This document shows positions 8,224-18,832 of a DNA stretch of 64,000 nt, one piece after another. The notes beneath the pieces are model-generated. The model searched no databases. It was not told the origin of the DNA and saw only the letters and a list, made by a program, of their open reading frames with translations. The DNA lies in NCBI GenBank assembly GCA_035501935.1, contig DATJVC010000015.1:1-64000 (forward strand). The letters run 5' to 3'. Made by a program: the position numbers and the translations under genes. The stretch's first letter is position 1, and every line of letters starts with the position of its first letter. This DNA comes from Gammaproteobacteria bacterium. GTDB taxonomy: Bacteria > Pseudomonadota > Gammaproteobacteria > JAJPIJ01.

Positions 8224-10647
8224 ATGACGGTCATGACGGAAACCATAGCAGGCGTACCGGTGCTGCCGTTGCGGGATGTGGTGGTTTATCCGCATATGGT
8301 GATTCCGCTCTTTGTGGGGCGGGAAAAGTCCGTCAAGGCGCTCGACATGGCCATGGAGGGCAACAAGCAGATCCTGCTGGTGGCGCAAAAAACCGCCGCC
8401 GAGGACAATCCGGGCGCGCAGGACATCTATTCGGTAGGAACCCTCTCCACCATCCTGCAATTGCTGAAACTGCCGGACGGCACCATCAAGGTGCTGGTCG
8501 AGGGCACCGCCCGCGCCCGCATTACGCAGTACAACGCCACTGCGGATATCTTTACCGCCGAGGTCAGCGTGCTGCAGTCCGGTGATATCGATGAGCGCGA
8601 GGCGGAGGTGCTGACGCGATCGGCGATGTCGCAATTCGACCAGTACGTCAAGCTGAACCGCAAGATTCCCCCGGAGATCATCTCTTCGTTGTCCTCGATT
8701 GACGAGCCTTCGCGGCTGGCCGATACCATCGCCGCCCATCTGTCCGTCAAGATCCCCGAGAAGCAGAAAATCCTGGAAATCGTGGACGTCCGTGAGCGGC
8801 TGACACATCTGGTGGCGCTGCTGGAGGGAGAGATCGATCTGTTGCAGGTCGAGAAACGGCTGCGCGGGCGGGTGAAGAAGCAGATGGAAAAGAGCCAGCG
8901 CGAGTATTACCTGAACGAGCAGATGAAGGCCATTCAGAGTGAACTCGGCGAGATGGAAAACGGCGGCAATGAGTTTGACGAGTTGCAAAAGCGCATCGAC
9001 AAGGCGGGGATGAGCACCGAGGCCAGGAAAAAGGCCAATGCCGAGCTCAAAAAGCTGCGCATGATGTCGCCGATGTCGGCCGAGGCCACGGTGGTGCGCA
9101 ATTACCTCGACTGGATGCTGAACGTGCCGTGGAAGAAGCGCAGCCGGCTGAGCCACGACCTGACGCGCGCGCGTCAGGTGCTGGAGGAGGATCACTACGG
9201 TCTGGAGAAGGTCAAGGAGCGCATTCTGGAGTACCTGGCCGTCCAGCAACGGGTGCAGAAGATCAAGGGCCCGGTGCTGTGCCTGGTCGGGCCGCCGGGC
9301 GTGGGCAAGACCTCGCTCGGCAAATCCATCGCGCGCGCGACCGGACGCACATTCGTCCGCATGTCACTGGGCGGCGTGCGCGACGAGGCCGAGATTCGCG
9401 GCCATCGGCGCACCTATGTCGGTTCGCTGCCGGGCAAGATCCTGCAAAACATGGCCAAGACGGGCAACCGCAACCCGCTGTTCCTGCTGGATGAAGTGGA
9501 CAAGATGGCCATGGATTTCCGCGGCGATCCCGCCGCCGCGCTGCTGGAGGTGCTGGATCCAGAGCAGAACCATACCTTCAACGATCACTACCTGGAGGTG
9601 GATTACGACCTCTCCGAGGTGATGTTCGTGACCACGGCCAACAGCCTGAACATCCCGCCCGCCCTGCTGGATCGCATGGAGGTCATCCGTCTGCCCGGTT
9701 ACACCGAGGAGGAAAAGATCAATATCGCCCGCAAGTACCTCATCCCCAAGCAGATGAAAAACAACGGGCTGAAGGCCGGTGAACTGTCGCTGACCACACC
9801 GGCGGTGCAGGAAATCATACGTGTCTATACGCGCGAGGCCGGGGTGCGCAATCTGGAGCGCGAGATCGCCAACATCTGCCGCAAGGTGGTCAAACAGGTG
9901 CTGCTCAAACCCGCGCCCAGCAAGGATGAAGGCAAGGGGGTGACGATCACGCCCAAAAGTCTGGAGAAATATCTGGGGGTCAAGAAATTCCGCTTCGGGC
10001 TCGCTGAGGAGCAGGACCGCGTCGGCCAGGTGACCGGGCTGGCGTGGACCGAGGTCGGCGGCGATTTGCTGACCATCGAGGTGGGTGTCATTCCCGGCAA
10101 GGGCCGGGAGACTTATACCGGACGGCTGGGCGATGTGATGCAGGAATCCATCAAGGCGGCCATGACGGTGGTGCGCAGCCGCGCCGCCACCCTGGGCATC
10201 GATCCCGATTTCTATCGCAAGCGCGACGTGCATTTCCACGTGCCGGAGGGGGCCACGCCCAAGGATGGTCCCAGTGCCGGCGTCGGCATGTGCACCGCCC
10301 TGGTGTCGGCACTGACCGGCATCCCGGCGCGCGCCAATGTCGCCATGACCGGCGAGATCACGCTGCGCGGCGAGGTGCTGCCCATCGGCGGTTTGAAGGA
10401 AAAGTTGCTCGCGGCGTTGCGCGGCGGCATCAAGACCGTGTTGATACCGGTTGAAAATCAACGCGATCTCGCGGAGATTCCGAAAAACATACAACAACAC
10501 CTCGATATCCGGCCGGTGCGCTGGATTGAAGAGGTTCTGCAGGTGGCCTTGCAACGACTGCCGGCGCCGGTTGCGGCGGACGCCGCGAAAGCGGCCGTAC
10601 CCACGCAGGACAAGTCGCCGGAGAACGACGCCGTCCGCGCACACTAA
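8224..10647 (+). CDS. lon: ATP-dependent endopeptidase La (Lon protease)
   Basis: 807 residues. The N-terminal substrate-binding LAN domain begins [15 protein letters not shown]; a coiled-coil segment follows at about 190-260 ([16 protein letters not shown]). The AAA+ domain carries Walker A GPPGVGKT near 357 and Walker [10 protein letters not shown]. The C-terminal protease domain carries the catalytic Ser in [11 protein letters not shown] (about 680) and the catalytic Lys in [10 protein letters not shown] (about 723), forming the Ser-Lys dyad. It degrades misfolded and regulatory proteins in the cytoplasm. It is preceded by a heat-shock promoter and followed by hupB, as in many gammaproteobacteria. 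Confidence 0.97.
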   Translation: MTVMTETIAGVPVLPLRDVVVYPHMVIPLFVGREKSVKALDMAMEGNKQILLVAQKTAAEDNPGAQDIYSVGTLSTILQLLKLPDGTIKVLVEGTARARITQYNATADIFTAEVSVLQSGDIDEREAEVLTRSAMSQFDQYVKLNRKIPPEIISSLSSIDEPSRLADTIAAHLSVKIPEKQKILEIVDVRERLTHLVALLEGEIDLLQVEKRLRGRVKKQMEKSQREYYLNEQMKAIQSELGEMENGGNEFDELQKRIDKAGMSTEARKKANAELKKLRMMSPMSAEATVVRNYLDWMLNVPWKKRSRLSHDLTRARQVLEEDHYGLEKVKERILEYLAVQQRVQKIKGPVLCLVGPPGVGKTSLGKSIARATGRTFVRMSLGGVRDEAEIRGHRRTYVGSLPGKILQNMAKTGNRNPLFLLDEVDKMAMDFRGDPAAALLEVLDPEQNHTFNDHYLEVDYDLSEVMFVTTANSLNIPPALLDRMEVIRLPGYTEEEKINIARKYLIPKQMKNNGLKAGELSLTTPAVQEIIRVYTREAGVRNLEREIANICRKVVKQVLLKPAPSKDEGKGVTITPKSLEKYLGVKKFRFGLAEEQDRVGQVTGLAWTEVGGDLLTIEVGVIPGKGRETYTGRLGDVMQESIKAAMTVVRSRAATLGIDPDFYRKRDVHFHVPEGATPKDGPSAGVGMCTALVSALTGIPARANVAMTGEITLRGEVLPIGGLKEKLLAALRGGIKTVLIPVENQRDLAEIPKNIQQHLDIRPVRWIEEVLQVALQRLPAPVAADAAKAAVPTQDKSPENDAVRAH

Positions 10648-10690
10648 AATTGCAGATTGGAAATAAATCACAAAATCACGCGCACGTTGC

Positions 10691-10719
10691 TTGACGCCTT
10701 TACAGGCGCTTGGTATAAA
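10691..10719 (+). promoter_or_regulatory. Strong sigma-70 promoter for hupB and the following tRNAs
   Basis: TTGACG (10691-10696), exactly 17 bases, TATAAA (10714-10719). It is one of the best housekeeping promoter matches in the window and lies 114 bases before the hupB start, leaving a roughly 108-base leader. Confidence 0.75.
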
Positions 10720-10833
10720 TCTTCGCGCGAGGATCAGTGCCCCGTTCGACAAAAAATTTTTCCGCGACACAGGCCCGCGAAACAGAGCAAGACATCCGGC
10801 GTTCCAACATCTTTCTGAAGGGGAAGAAATACA

Positions 10834-11106
10834 ATGAACAAAGCAGAACTCATCGATAAAGTTGCAGAGGCGGCAGATATTTCCAAGGCCACGGCCGCGC
10901 GCGCCGTGGATGCCGTGACGGACAGCATCGCCAAGGAATTGAAAAAAGGCCAGGTGGTGACCCTGGTCGGATTTGGCACTTTCACCGTGCGCAAACGCGC
11001 AGCCCGCATGGGCCGCAACCCCCGCACCGGTGAGGCCATCAAGATCAAGGCCTCCAAATCACCGGGCTTCAAGGCTGGCAAGGCCCTCAAGGATGCCGTA
11101 AACTAA
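10834..11106 (+). CDS. hupB: DNA-binding protein HU-beta
   Basis: 90 residues, exactly the HU length. It starts [11 protein letters not shown] and has the HU/IHF signature region GFGTFxVRxRAARxGRNPxTGE. HU is a dimeric nucleoid protein that binds and bends DNA without strict sequence preference. GAAGGGG provides the RBS. Only 13 bases separate the stop from tRNA-Val, so the mRNA probably continues through both tRNAs to the terminator at 11305-11336. Confidence 0.97.
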   Translation: MNKAELIDKVAEAADISKATAARAVDAVTDSIAKELKKGQVVTLVGFGTFTVRKRAARMGRNPRTGEAIKIKASKSPGFKAGKALKDAVN

Positions 11107-11119
11107 AACGTTCTCCTTG

Positions 11120-11195
11120 GGGTGCTTAGCTCAGCTGGGAGAGCGTCGCCCTTACAAGGCGAAGGTCGGGGGTTCGAACCCCTCAGCACCCACCA
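11120..11195 (+). tRNA. tRNA-Val (UAC anticodon)
   Basis: 76-nt cloverleaf with acceptor GGGTGCT/AGCACCC, discriminator A and encoded CCA. The anticodon loop CTTACAA gives TAC. D loop AGCTCAGCTGGGAGAGC and T arm GGGGGTTCGAACCCC are canonical. Confidence 0.96.
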
Positions 11196-11215
11196 GCGAA
11201 ATCCAAGGACAAGCC

Positions 11216-11292
11216 GGAGCGGTAGTTCAGCTGGTTAGAATACCGGCCTGTCACGCCGGGGGTCGCGGGTTCGAGTCCCGTCCGCTCCGCCA
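11216..11292 (+). tRNA. tRNA-Asp (GUC anticodon)
   Basis: 77-nt cloverleaf with acceptor GGAGCGG/CCGCTCC, discriminator G (the Asp identity base) and encoded CCA. The anticodon loop CTGTCAC gives GTC. It lies 20 bases after tRNA-Val and is presumably processed from the same transcript. Confidence 0.96.
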
Positions 11293-11304
11293 TTATTTGG
11301 AACG

Positions 11305-11336
11305 AAGGCGCACCCGCACACGGGTGCGCCTTTTTT
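11305..11336 (+). terminator. Intrinsic terminator after hupB-tRNA-Val-tRNA-Asp
   Basis: Perfect 12-bp stem AAGGCGCACCCG/CGGGTGCGCCTT with a CACA loop, running into six T residues (11331-11336). Confidence 0.93.
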
Positions 11337-11394
11337 GTTGCCGGCGGTGCGGTTGCGGAGGGTGACGAGCAAATGATATTAAGGGTGCGGACGC

Positions 11395-13314
11395 ATGTTA
11401 CAGAACATACGTGATCGGGCGCAGGGCTGGTTTGCGGCAGTGCTGTTCGGTTTTCTGGTGCTGACCTTCGCCGTCTGGGGCATCAACTTCTATCTGCGCG
11501 CGGAAGGCGAGGTGGTGGTCGCGAAAGTGAACGGCCAGGACATCAAGCTCAAGCAGTTCGAGCGTTATTACTACGACTACCGCCAGCACTTGCAGGCCAC
11601 CCAGGGCGGCAACGCCAGGGTGAATGAGATGGATCCCGCGCAATTGCGTCCCCAAGCGCTGCAACAGATGATTGAGAGTGAATTGCTCAAGCAGGCGGCC
11701 AGCAACGCCCATCTGCACGTGGGGGACGAACAGCTGGCCCTGGCCATCAGGCAGATGGCGGTCTTCCAGCGTGACAGCCGTTTCGCCAACGATATGTATC
11801 AACAGCGTCTGCGTGATCTGGGCCTGAGCACCACCGGTTTCGAGGAGCAGATGCGCAGTGATTTGGTCATGGGGCAGTTGCAACAGGGGCTGGCGGCCAC
11901 CGAGTTCGTCACCCAGAGCGAACTCAACGGCGTGATGGCCCTGAAGACCCAGAAGCGCGACCTGATCTACACGATGTTGACGACTGAAGATGTCAGGAAA
12001 GCCATCGTGCCGACGGACGCCGAACTGGAGGCTTACTACAAGGCGCATGGCGATCACTATATGAAACCGGAGACGGTCCGGATCGCCTACATCGATCTGG
12101 ATGCGGAGGAACTCGCCAAGGCGGTGGCCGTGGATGAGACGCAACTCAAGGAGTATTACGAGGCTCACAAGGTCAGCTACACCACGCCGGAGCAACGCAG
12201 TGTCAGCCATTTGACGCTGCATCTCGCCAGGGATGCCAAGCCCGAAGAGATCGAGGCCGCGCGCGAAAAGGCGCAAGCCCTGCTGGCCGAGGCCAGGGCC
12301 GGGAAGTCGTTCGAGGACATCGCCGCCGCCCATGAGAAGGATCCCGGCTTCAAGGGCGAGGGTGGCAAGACCGGGTTTTTCCGCCGCGGCGTGATGGGCA
12401 AGGAATATGATGAGATCGCTTTCAAACTCAAGCCGGGTGAACTGGGTGGCCCGGTGCGCGTCGATGCGGGTTTCCAGATTTTGCGGCTCGATGAAATCAA
12501 GCCCGAGTTGGCGCGTTCTTTTGACGAGGCCCGGGCGGATGTGGAGAAGGCCTATCGCCAGGAACAGGCGGAGAAGAAGTACTATGAACTTGCGGACCAG
12601 CTCTCCACGCTGACCTATGAGAACGCCGATTCGCTGGCGCCCGCCGCCAAGGCGTTGGGTTTGACGGTGCAGGAAAGCGGCGCATTGACGCGGAATCCCC
12701 AGCCGGATCAGCGCGGCGTACTGGCCAATCCCAAGGTGCTGGAGGCCGCGTTCAGCCCGGAGGTATTGCGTGAAGGGTTGAACAGCAAGGCCATTGAAAT
12801 ACTAACCACCCACAGCGTGGTGCTACGTGTGGTGGAGCATCAGCCGGCGGCGCCCAGGCCGCTTTCCGAGGTGCGCCAGGAGGTGACGGAGGCGATGATC
12901 GACGACATTGCCAGGCACAAGGTGATGGAACGCGGCCAGGCGTTGCTGGGGCGGCTGAACGAGGGCGAGGATCGCAATGCCATGGCGAAGAGTGAGAACC
13001 TGAAATGGACGGAGGTCAAGGGTGCGGGCCGTGTCGATCCCGACGTCAACCGCGCCGTGGCGCGCGCCGCTTTCAAACTGGCGCCGCCCGCGGCCGGCCA
13101 GACCGCGTACACCGGCGTTGAACTGGGCACCGGCGAATATGCCGTCGTCGGGGTGAGCGGGGTTGAGGAGGGCAATGCCGACAAGGTCCCGGAGACAGAT
13201 CGCAAGCAGACCCGGTTGCAATTGCTCGATGTCCTGGCCCAACAGGACTGGAAGGATTACGTCGCCGCGCTGAAGGCGCGCGCCAAGGTGCAGACTTACC
13301 CTGACAAGCTATAA
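11395..13314 (+). CDS. ppiD: Periplasmic folding chaperone / peptidyl-prolyl isomerase PpiD
   Basis: 639 residues. It starts [14 protein letters not shown], the PpiD/SurA-like signature, followed by one membrane anchor (about 15-34), so the bulk faces the periplasm. A SurA_N-like chaperone region covers about 35-190. A parvulin (PpiC-type) rotamase domain spans about 260-355 (SVSHLTLHL ... [21 protein letters not shown] ... [15 protein letters not shown]). The C-terminal third is helical. It assists folding of proteins leaving the Sec translocon. It follows hupB as in E. coli and converges on fabI with a 6-base overlap. Confidence 0.93.
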   Translation: MLQNIRDRAQGWFAAVLFGFLVLTFAVWGINFYLRAEGEVVVAKVNGQDIKLKQFERYYYDYRQHLQATQGGNARVNEMDPAQLRPQALQQMIESELLKQAASNAHLHVGDEQLALAIRQMAVFQRDSRFANDMYQQRLRDLGLSTTGFEEQMRSDLVMGQLQQGLAATEFVTQSELNGVMALKTQKRDLIYTMLTTEDVRKAIVPTDAELEAYYKAHGDHYMKPETVRIAYIDLDAEELAKAVAVDETQLKEYYEAHKVSYTTPEQRSVSHLTLHLARDAKPEEIEAAREKAQALLAEARAGKSFEDIAAAHEKDPGFKGEGGKTGFFRRGVMGKEYDEIAFKLKPGELGGPVRVDAGFQILRLDEIKPELARSFDEARADVEKAYRQEQAEKKYYELADQLSTLTYENADSLAPAAKALGLTVQESGALTRNPQPDQRGVLANPKVLEAAFSPEVLREGLNSKAIEILTTHSVVLRVVEHQPAAPRPLSEVRQEVTEAMIDDIARHKVMERGQALLGRLNEGEDRNAMAKSENLKWTEVKGAGRVDPDVNRAVARAAFKLAPPAAGQTAYTGVELGTGEYAVVGVSGVEEGNADKVPETDRKQTRLQLLDVLAQQDWKDYVAALKARAKVQTYPDKL

Positions 13315-14091
13315 CTCGCCCATGCCGATGATGTTATAACCGGCGTCCACATAGGTGATCTCGCCGGTGATGCCGGAGGCGAGATCGGAACACAGGAAGG
13401 CGGCGGCATTGCCGACCTCTTCGATGGTGACGTTGCGGCGCAACGGCGCGCACTTCTCCACATGCTCGAGAAATTTGCGCATATCCTTGATGCCGGAGGC
13501 GGCCAGCGTGCGGATCGGTCCCGCGGAGACGGCATTCACGCGTATGCCCTCCGGCCCCAGCGTGTGCGCCATGTAGCGCACGCTGGCCTCAAGGCTCGCC
13601 TTGGCCAGGCCCATCACGTTGTAACTCGGCATGGCGCGCACCGCGCCGAGATAAGTCAGCGTCAGCATGGCCGCCCTGCGCCCGCGCATGAGCGGACGCA
13701 GCGCCTGGCCCAGGGCCGAGAAGCTGTAGGAACTGATCTCATGCGCGATGCGGAATCCGTCTCTGTTTACTGAATCCAGGTAATGACCCTCCAGCAATTC
13801 GCGGGGGGCATGGGCCAGCGAGTGCACCAGAATGTCGAGTTGTCCCCATTGCTGCTGCAATTGCCCGGCGACGTTCCTGATTTCCTCATCGCTGCCGACT
13901 TCGCACGGCAGGCAGATTGAAGAACCCAATTGCGCGGCGAATTCCTCCACGCGTTCCTTGAAACGGTCGTTCTGATAGGTGAAGGCGAGCAGGGCGCCTT
14001 CGCGATGCATGGCCTGGGCGATGCCCCAGGCGATGGACTTGTTGCTGGCCAGTCCGGTGATGAGCGCGCGTTTATCCTGCAGGAATCCCAT
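13309..14091 (-). CDS. fabI: Enoyl-[acyl-carrier-protein] reductase (NADH)
   Basis: 260 residues, a typical FabI length. The N-terminal nucleotide site is the divergent [14 protein letters not shown] motif of FabI rather than the usual SDR TGxxxGxG. Catalytic residues are in the Y-x6-K arrangement: [19 protein letters not shown]. The conserved LTYLG segment precedes it. It performs the last reduction of each fatty-acid elongation cycle and is the family inhibited by triclosan. It is reverse strand, facing ppiD tail-to-tail. Confidence 0.95.
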   Translation of the reverse strand: MGFLQDKRALITGLASNKSIAWGIAQAMHREGALLAFTYQNDRFKERVEEFAAQLGSSICLPCEVGSDEEIRNVAGQLQQQWGQLDILVHSLAHAPRELLEGHYLDSVNRDGFRIAHEISSYSFSALGQALRPLMRGRRAAMLTLTYLGAVRAMPSYNVMGLAKASLEASVRYMAHTLGPEGIRVNAVSAGPIRTLAASGIKDMRKFLEHVEKCAPLRRNVTIEEVGNAAAFLCSDLASGITGEITYVDAGYNIIGMGEL

Positions 14092-14204
14092 GATTCATCA
14101 TCCTCTTTGACGCGGGGAGGCAAGTTTACAGTGTCAGCTCGCAGTTTAGTAAGTCCTTGTCGCGGAATCTCCGACTTCGTCCGAGGTTCCTTTATAATCT
14201 CCGC

Positions 14205-16418
14205 GTGGGCAAGGCATTGTTTCCTGCGTTTTTGCGGTGGTCACTGGCCGGCATCTGTCTCGGGCTCACGCTGGGGATCGGCGGGTGTGGTGACGCGCCG
14301 TGGAATGATCCGTATCCCGCCGCCGACAGCCACAAGAACATCTACTACGATTCCTTCGCCGAGCGCCCCAAACATCTGGATCCGGCGTTGTCCTACGTCG
14401 AAAACGAAGCGGAGTTTCTGGCGCAAATCTACGAGCCGCCGCTGCAATATCATTTCCTGAAGCGGCCCTACCAGTTGGAGCCGTTGACGCTGACCGGGAT
14501 GCCGCATCCGCAATACCGCGATGCTCATGACGCGCCGCTGCCTGATGATGCGCCGGTCGGTGCGATCGCCACCACGGTCTATCGTTTCCACCTGCGTCCC
14601 GGGATCATGTATCAGCCCCATCCCGCCTTTGCCCGCGATGCCTCGGGACATTACCGCTACCAGTCGTTGACGCCCGCGGATCTGGACGGCGTGCATACGC
14701 TGGCCGATTTTCCGGAGACCGGCACGCGCGAATTGGTGGCCGACGACTATGTCTATCAGATCAAACGGCTGGTCCATCCGGCGATGCCGTCGCCCATCGC
14801 CGCCCTGATGAGCCAGTACATCGTCGATCTCAAGACGCTGGGCGAACGCATGGCCGCCGATTACCAGGCCGCCAAGTCGGGCCGGCCGGCCGCAGCACCG
14901 TTTTTTGATTTGCGCAAATATGATTTTGCCGGTGCGCGGGCGATTGACCGCTACACCTGGGAGATCACCATCCACGGCAAGTATCCGCAGTTCCTCTTCT
15001 GGCAGGCGATGACGTTCTTCGTGCCGGTGCCGTGGGAGGCGGACAGGTTTTATTCGCAGCCGGGCATGGCCGAGCGCAATCTGACGCTGGACTGGTTCCC
15101 CGTCGGCACCGGTCCCTACATGTTGACGGAGAACAATCCCAACCGGCGCATGGTGCTGGATCACAATCCGAATTTCCGCGGCGAGGTCTATCCGTCCGAG
15201 GGCGAACCGGGCGACGCCGCCGCCGGTCTGCTCAAGGACGCCGGCAAGCGCATCCCGTTCGTGGAGCGCGCGGTGTACAGCCTGGAGCCGGAGCAGATCC
15301 CCTACTGGAGCAAGTTTCTACAGGGTTACTACGATACCTCCGGCATCGGCTCGGATAATTTCGATCAGGCGATACAGTTCACGGGGCGCGGCGACGTGGT
15401 GCTGACCGAGGAGATGCAGGCGCGCGGTCTGGAATTGCTGACCGCGGTCAGCGCTTCCATCTCCTACATCGGCTTCAACATGAAGGATCCGGTGGTCGGT
15501 GGTGATGGCGAACGCGCGCGCCGGTTGCGGCGGGCCATCGCCATCGCGGTCGATTTCGAGGAGTACATCAACATCTTCGCCAACGGGCGCGGCGTGCCCG
15601 CCCAGGGACCGTTGCCGCCGGGCCTGTTCGGCTACCGCGACGGCGAGGCCGGGATCAATCATTATGTTTACGATTGGGTGGACGGCCGGCCACGCCGCAA
15701 ACCGCTGGCTGAGGCGAAACGGCTTCTTGCGGAGGCCGGCTACGCCAACGGCATCGATGTAGAGACCGGCCAGCCGCTGGTGCTTTACTTTGATACGACC
15801 GCCATCGGTCCCGGCGCCAAGGCCGTGGTCGACTGGTGGCGCAAGCAGTTCGCCAAGCTCAACATCCAGCTCGTGATCCGCGATTCGGATTTCAACCGCT
15901 TTCAGGAAAAGGTGCGCAAGGGCACGGCGCAGATTTTTCAATGGGGCTGGAACGCGGACTATCCTGATCCGGAGAATTTTTTCTTTTTGCTGGACGGCCC
16001 CAACGGCAAGGTGGATCACGAGGGGGAAAACACCGCCAACTATGTCAACCCGGAATTCGATCGCCTGTTTGACCGCATGAAAAACATGGACAACGGTGCG
16101 GAACGCCAGGCCCTGATCGATCAAATGACCGAAATCGTGCGCCGCGACGAGCCCTGGCTGTGGGGCATGCACCCCGTCGGCTTCAGCCTGCATCATGCCT
16201 GGTATTACAACGCCAAGCCGAACCTGATGGCGCGCAACACGCTCAAGTACAAGCGCATCGACCCCGAATTGCGCGCGCGACGCCGGGCGGAGTGGAACCG
16301 GCCTGTGTTATGGCCCGTGTTCGCGTTGGCGCTGATTTTTGTCATCAGCATCCTGCCCGCGGCGCGGGCCTACCGCCGCAAACAGCGGGCCACGGCCCTG
16401 GAGCAGACTGCCGCATGA
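14205..16418 (+). CDS. Peptide-type ABC transporter substrate-binding lipoprotein with C-terminal membrane helix
   Basis: 737 residues from GTG 14205; the frame is open to a TTG at 14157. The GTG start places a good lipoprotein signal at once (RWSLAGICLGLTLGIGGC, lipidated Cys) and follows TATAAT (14192-14197) by 7 bases. The body is an SBP_bac_5 (DppA/OppA) protein; LDPALSYVENEAEFLAQIYEPPLQY is its opening module. Unusually, the protein ends with a hydrophobic helix (LWPVFALALIFVISILPAA) and a basic tail, so it appears tethered at both ends. ATGA overlaps the first permease. Substrate is probably a peptide or similar solute; this is inference. Confidence 0.85.
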   Translation: MGKALFPAFLRWSLAGICLGLTLGIGGCGDAPWNDPYPAADSHKNIYYDSFAERPKHLDPALSYVENEAEFLAQIYEPPLQYHFLKRPYQLEPLTLTGMPHPQYRDAHDAPLPDDAPVGAIATTVYRFHLRPGIMYQPHPAFARDASGHYRYQSLTPADLDGVHTLADFPETGTRELVADDYVYQIKRLVHPAMPSPIAALMSQYIVDLKTLGERMAADYQAAKSGRPAAAPFFDLRKYDFAGARAIDRYTWEITIHGKYPQFLFWQAMTFFVPVPWEADRFYSQPGMAERNLTLDWFPVGTGPYMLTENNPNRRMVLDHNPNFRGEVYPSEGEPGDAAAGLLKDAGKRIPFVERAVYSLEPEQIPYWSKFLQGYYDTSGIGSDNFDQAIQFTGRGDVVLTEEMQARGLELLTAVSASISYIGFNMKDPVVGGDGERARRLRRAIAIAVDFEEYINIFANGRGVPAQGPLPPGLFGYRDGEAGINHYVYDWVDGRPRRKPLAEAKRLLAEAGYANGIDVETGQPLVLYFDTTAIGPGAKAVVDWWRKQFAKLNIQLVIRDSDFNRFQEKVRKGTAQIFQWGWNADYPDPENFFFLLDGPNGKVDHEGENTANYVNPEFDRLFDRMKNMDNGAERQALIDQMTEIVRRDEPWLWGMHPVGFSLHHAWYYNAKPNLMARNTLKYKRIDPELRARRRAEWNRPVLWPVFALALIFVISILPAARAYRRKQRATALEQTAA

Positions 16419-17395
16419 TCGCCTACATCCTGCGCCGATGCGGCTATGCCGTGCCCATCCTGATCGGCATCAATCTGCTGACCTTCTGGCTGTTTTTTTT
16501 CGTCAACAGTCCGGACGACATGGCGCGCATGCAGCTCGGCACCAAACACGTGACGCAGGAGGCGGTCGATCAATGGAAACGGGAGCGCGGTTACGATCGC
16601 CCGTTGCTGTGGAACCAGGAACAGACGGGGATGCGCCGGTTCACCGACACCATTTTCTACGAAAAATCGCTGCGCCTGTTCGTATTCGATTTCGGAATTT
16701 CGGACAGCGACAACCGCGACATCGGCTACGACATCCGCCAGCGCATGGGGCCGAGCCTCGCCATCCAGGTGCCCGGGCTGCTGGCGGGGCTGGCGGTGGA
16801 TCTTTCGCTGGCGCTGCTGGTGGTGTTTTTCCGCGGCACCTACATCGATTTCTGGGCGGTGGTTTTATGCGTGGTGCTGATCTCCATCTCCGGCCTGTTT
16901 TACATCATCACCGGCCAGTTCCTGGCCGGCAAGCTGCTGCGCTGGGTGCCCATTTCCGGCTTCGGCACCGGCTGGGTGAATATCAAATTCATCATTCTGC
17001 CGGTGCTGATCGGCGTGATCGCGGGGATCGGCTCCGGGGTGCGCATCAACCGCACCTTTTTCCTCGAGGAGATGGGGCGGGATTTCGTCCGCACCGCCCG
17101 CGCCAAGGGTTTGCGCGAGCAGCAGGTCATGATCAAGCACGTGCTGCGCAACGCATTGATCCCGATCCTGACCGGCGTGGTGGTGGTGCTGCCCTCGCTG
17201 TTTCTCGGCAGCCTCATCACCGAATCCTTCTTCGGCATTCCGGGGCTCGGCAGCTACACCATCAATGCCATCGGCTCGCAGGATTTCGCCATCGTCCGCG
17301 CGATGGTGTTTCTGGGCTCGGTGCTCTACATCCTGGGCCTGCTGCTGACCGACATCTCCTACACTCTGGTCGATCCGCGCATCCGGTTGAATTAG
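16415..17395 (+). CDS. Peptide-type ABC transporter permease (DppB/OppB family)
   Basis: 326 residues from ATG 16415, which overlaps the binding-protein stop. The N-terminus IAYILRRCGYAVPILIGINLLTFWLFFF is the standard first helix of DppB-like permeases. About six membrane segments follow. The EAA loop reads RTARAKGLREQQVMIKHVLRNALIPI and contacts the ATPase. It pairs with the next gene to form the membrane channel. Confidence 0.9.
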   Translation: MIAYILRRCGYAVPILIGINLLTFWLFFFVNSPDDMARMQLGTKHVTQEAVDQWKRERGYDRPLLWNQEQTGMRRFTDTIFYEKSLRLFVFDFGISDSDNRDIGYDIRQRMGPSLAIQVPGLLAGLAVDLSLALLVVFFRGTYIDFWAVVLCVVLISISGLFYIITGQFLAGKLLRWVPISGFGTGWVNIKFIILPVLIGVIAGIGSGVRINRTFFLEEMGRDFVRTARAKGLREQQVMIKHVLRNALIPILTGVVVVLPSLFLGSLITESFFGIPGLGSYTINAIGSQDFAIVRAMVFLGSVLYILGLLLTDISYTLVDPRIRLN

Positions 17396-17398
17396 CGC

Positions 17399-18832
17399 AT
17401 GAGCGCCTGGCCCGCCGGAATGGGAAAGCCCGTCGTGTTGTGGACGGACGGATTGCTGTTCCTGCTGATGGGCATCGTGCTGTTGTTCGTCCTGTATGCG
17501 CGCCGCCAGGAGCATCTGCGCGAGCCCTGGCGGCAGGTGGCGCACAGCCGCGTGGCGATGGCCGCCGCGGTCGTGCTGGCAGTATACGCCATTGTCGCGG
17601 TGCTGGACTCGCTGCATTTCCATCCGGCGATCAAGACCGCCAATGGAGCCGCCACTTCACCGGCCATCGTCAGCGTGCTCGACGTGCTGCTGTGGCCGCT
17701 GCGCGAACGGACCGAGACCACTTATTCGGCGCCCTTTGCCACGCATGCCTATACCAAGGAGATGGTGCAGCAGGCCGATGGCTCGCGCACACGCGCCTAC
17801 CCGCGACTGCGGTACGGGGGTGCGCATCTGGCCGATCCCGATCGTGACGAGACGGCGGATATTCTCCGGACCACCGTCATCGCCGTGATCGAGGCGGGTG
17901 CCGCGTGTACCCTGGTGATCGGCGGCGCGCTGATTTTCGTTGCCCGCCGCCGCCGGCTGTCCGCCGGTGTGCTGCTGCGGAGGATGCTCGCCGGGCGAAA
18001 CGGCGTGCCATGGAACGTGGTGCTGGGGACGGCCTGTCTCATCGTCACGATTGTTTTCGTGGCAGCGCATCTGGGCGGACGGTATCATGTCTTCGGCACC
18101 GACAAGGTGGGACAGGACGTGTTTTATCAGGCCTTGAAGAGCATACGCACGGGACTGCTGATCGGCACCTTGACGACGCTGGTAATGCTGCCGTTCGCCA
18201 TCCTGCTTGGCGTGATGGCGGGCTATTTCCGCGGCTGGGTGGATGACGTCATCCAGTATCTCTATACCACGTTGAACTCCGTGCCCGGCGTGCTGCTGAT
18301 CGCCGCCGCCGTACTGATGTTGCAGGTCTACATGGCCAATCATGCCGATAGCTTCACCAGCATCGAGCAGCGCTCCGACCTGCGCCTGCTGTTCCTCTGC
18401 ATCATCCTCGGCATCACCAGCTGGACCGGACTCTGCCGGTTGCTGCGCGGCGAGGCCTTGAAGCTGCGGGAGGCGGACTTCGTGCAGGCGGCGCGGTCCC
18501 TGGGCGTGGGACATTTTGTCCTGCTGGCCCGGCACATCGTTCCCAACGTGATGCACATCGTCATGATTACCGTGGTGCTGGACTTCAGCGGCCTGGTGCT
18601 GGCCGAGGCGGTGCTGTCCTACATCAACATCGGCGTGGACCCGGCCATGCACAGCTGGGGCAACATGATCAACGGCGCGCGCCTGGAGATGGCGCGGGAT
18701 CCGGTGGTGTGGTGGTCACTCGCCGCCGCTTTCTGTTTCATGTTCGTGCTGGTGCTGGCGGCGAACCTTTTTGCCGACGTGGTGCGCGACGCCTTCGATC
18801 CGCGCCTGCGCGTGGGGGGGCGGGGGACATGA
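17399..18832 (+). CDS. Peptide-type ABC transporter permease (DppC/OppC family) with long N-terminal extension
   Basis: 477 residues, well above the usual about 300 for this family. The C-terminal half is a normal permease (GLLIGTLTTLVMLPFAILLGVMAGYF, EAA loop QAARSLGVGHFVLLARHIVPNVMH). The first 200 residues hold three extra hydrophobic segments (about 15-35, 57-75, 160-180), as in the longer YejE-like permeases. It begins three bases after the DppB-like stop and overlaps the ATPase start by 4 bases (18829-18832). Confidence 0.88.
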   Translation: MSAWPAGMGKPVVLWTDGLLFLLMGIVLLFVLYARRQEHLREPWRQVAHSRVAMAAAVVLAVYAIVAVLDSLHFHPAIKTANGAATSPAIVSVLDVLLWPLRERTETTYSAPFATHAYTKEMVQQADGSRTRAYPRLRYGGAHLADPDRDETADILRTTVIAVIEAGAACTLVIGGALIFVARRRRLSAGVLLRRMLAGRNGVPWNVVLGTACLIVTIVFVAAHLGGRYHVFGTDKVGQDVFYQALKSIRTGLLIGTLTTLVMLPFAILLGVMAGYFRGWVDDVIQYLYTTLNSVPGVLLIAAAVLMLQVYMANHADSFTSIEQRSDLRLLFLCIILGITSWTGLCRLLRGEALKLREADFVQAARSLGVGHFVLLARHIVPNVMHIVMITVVLDFSGLVLAEAVLSYINIGVDPAMHSWGNMINGARLEMARDPVVWWSLAAAFCFMFVLVLAANLFADVVRDAFDPRLRVGGRGT

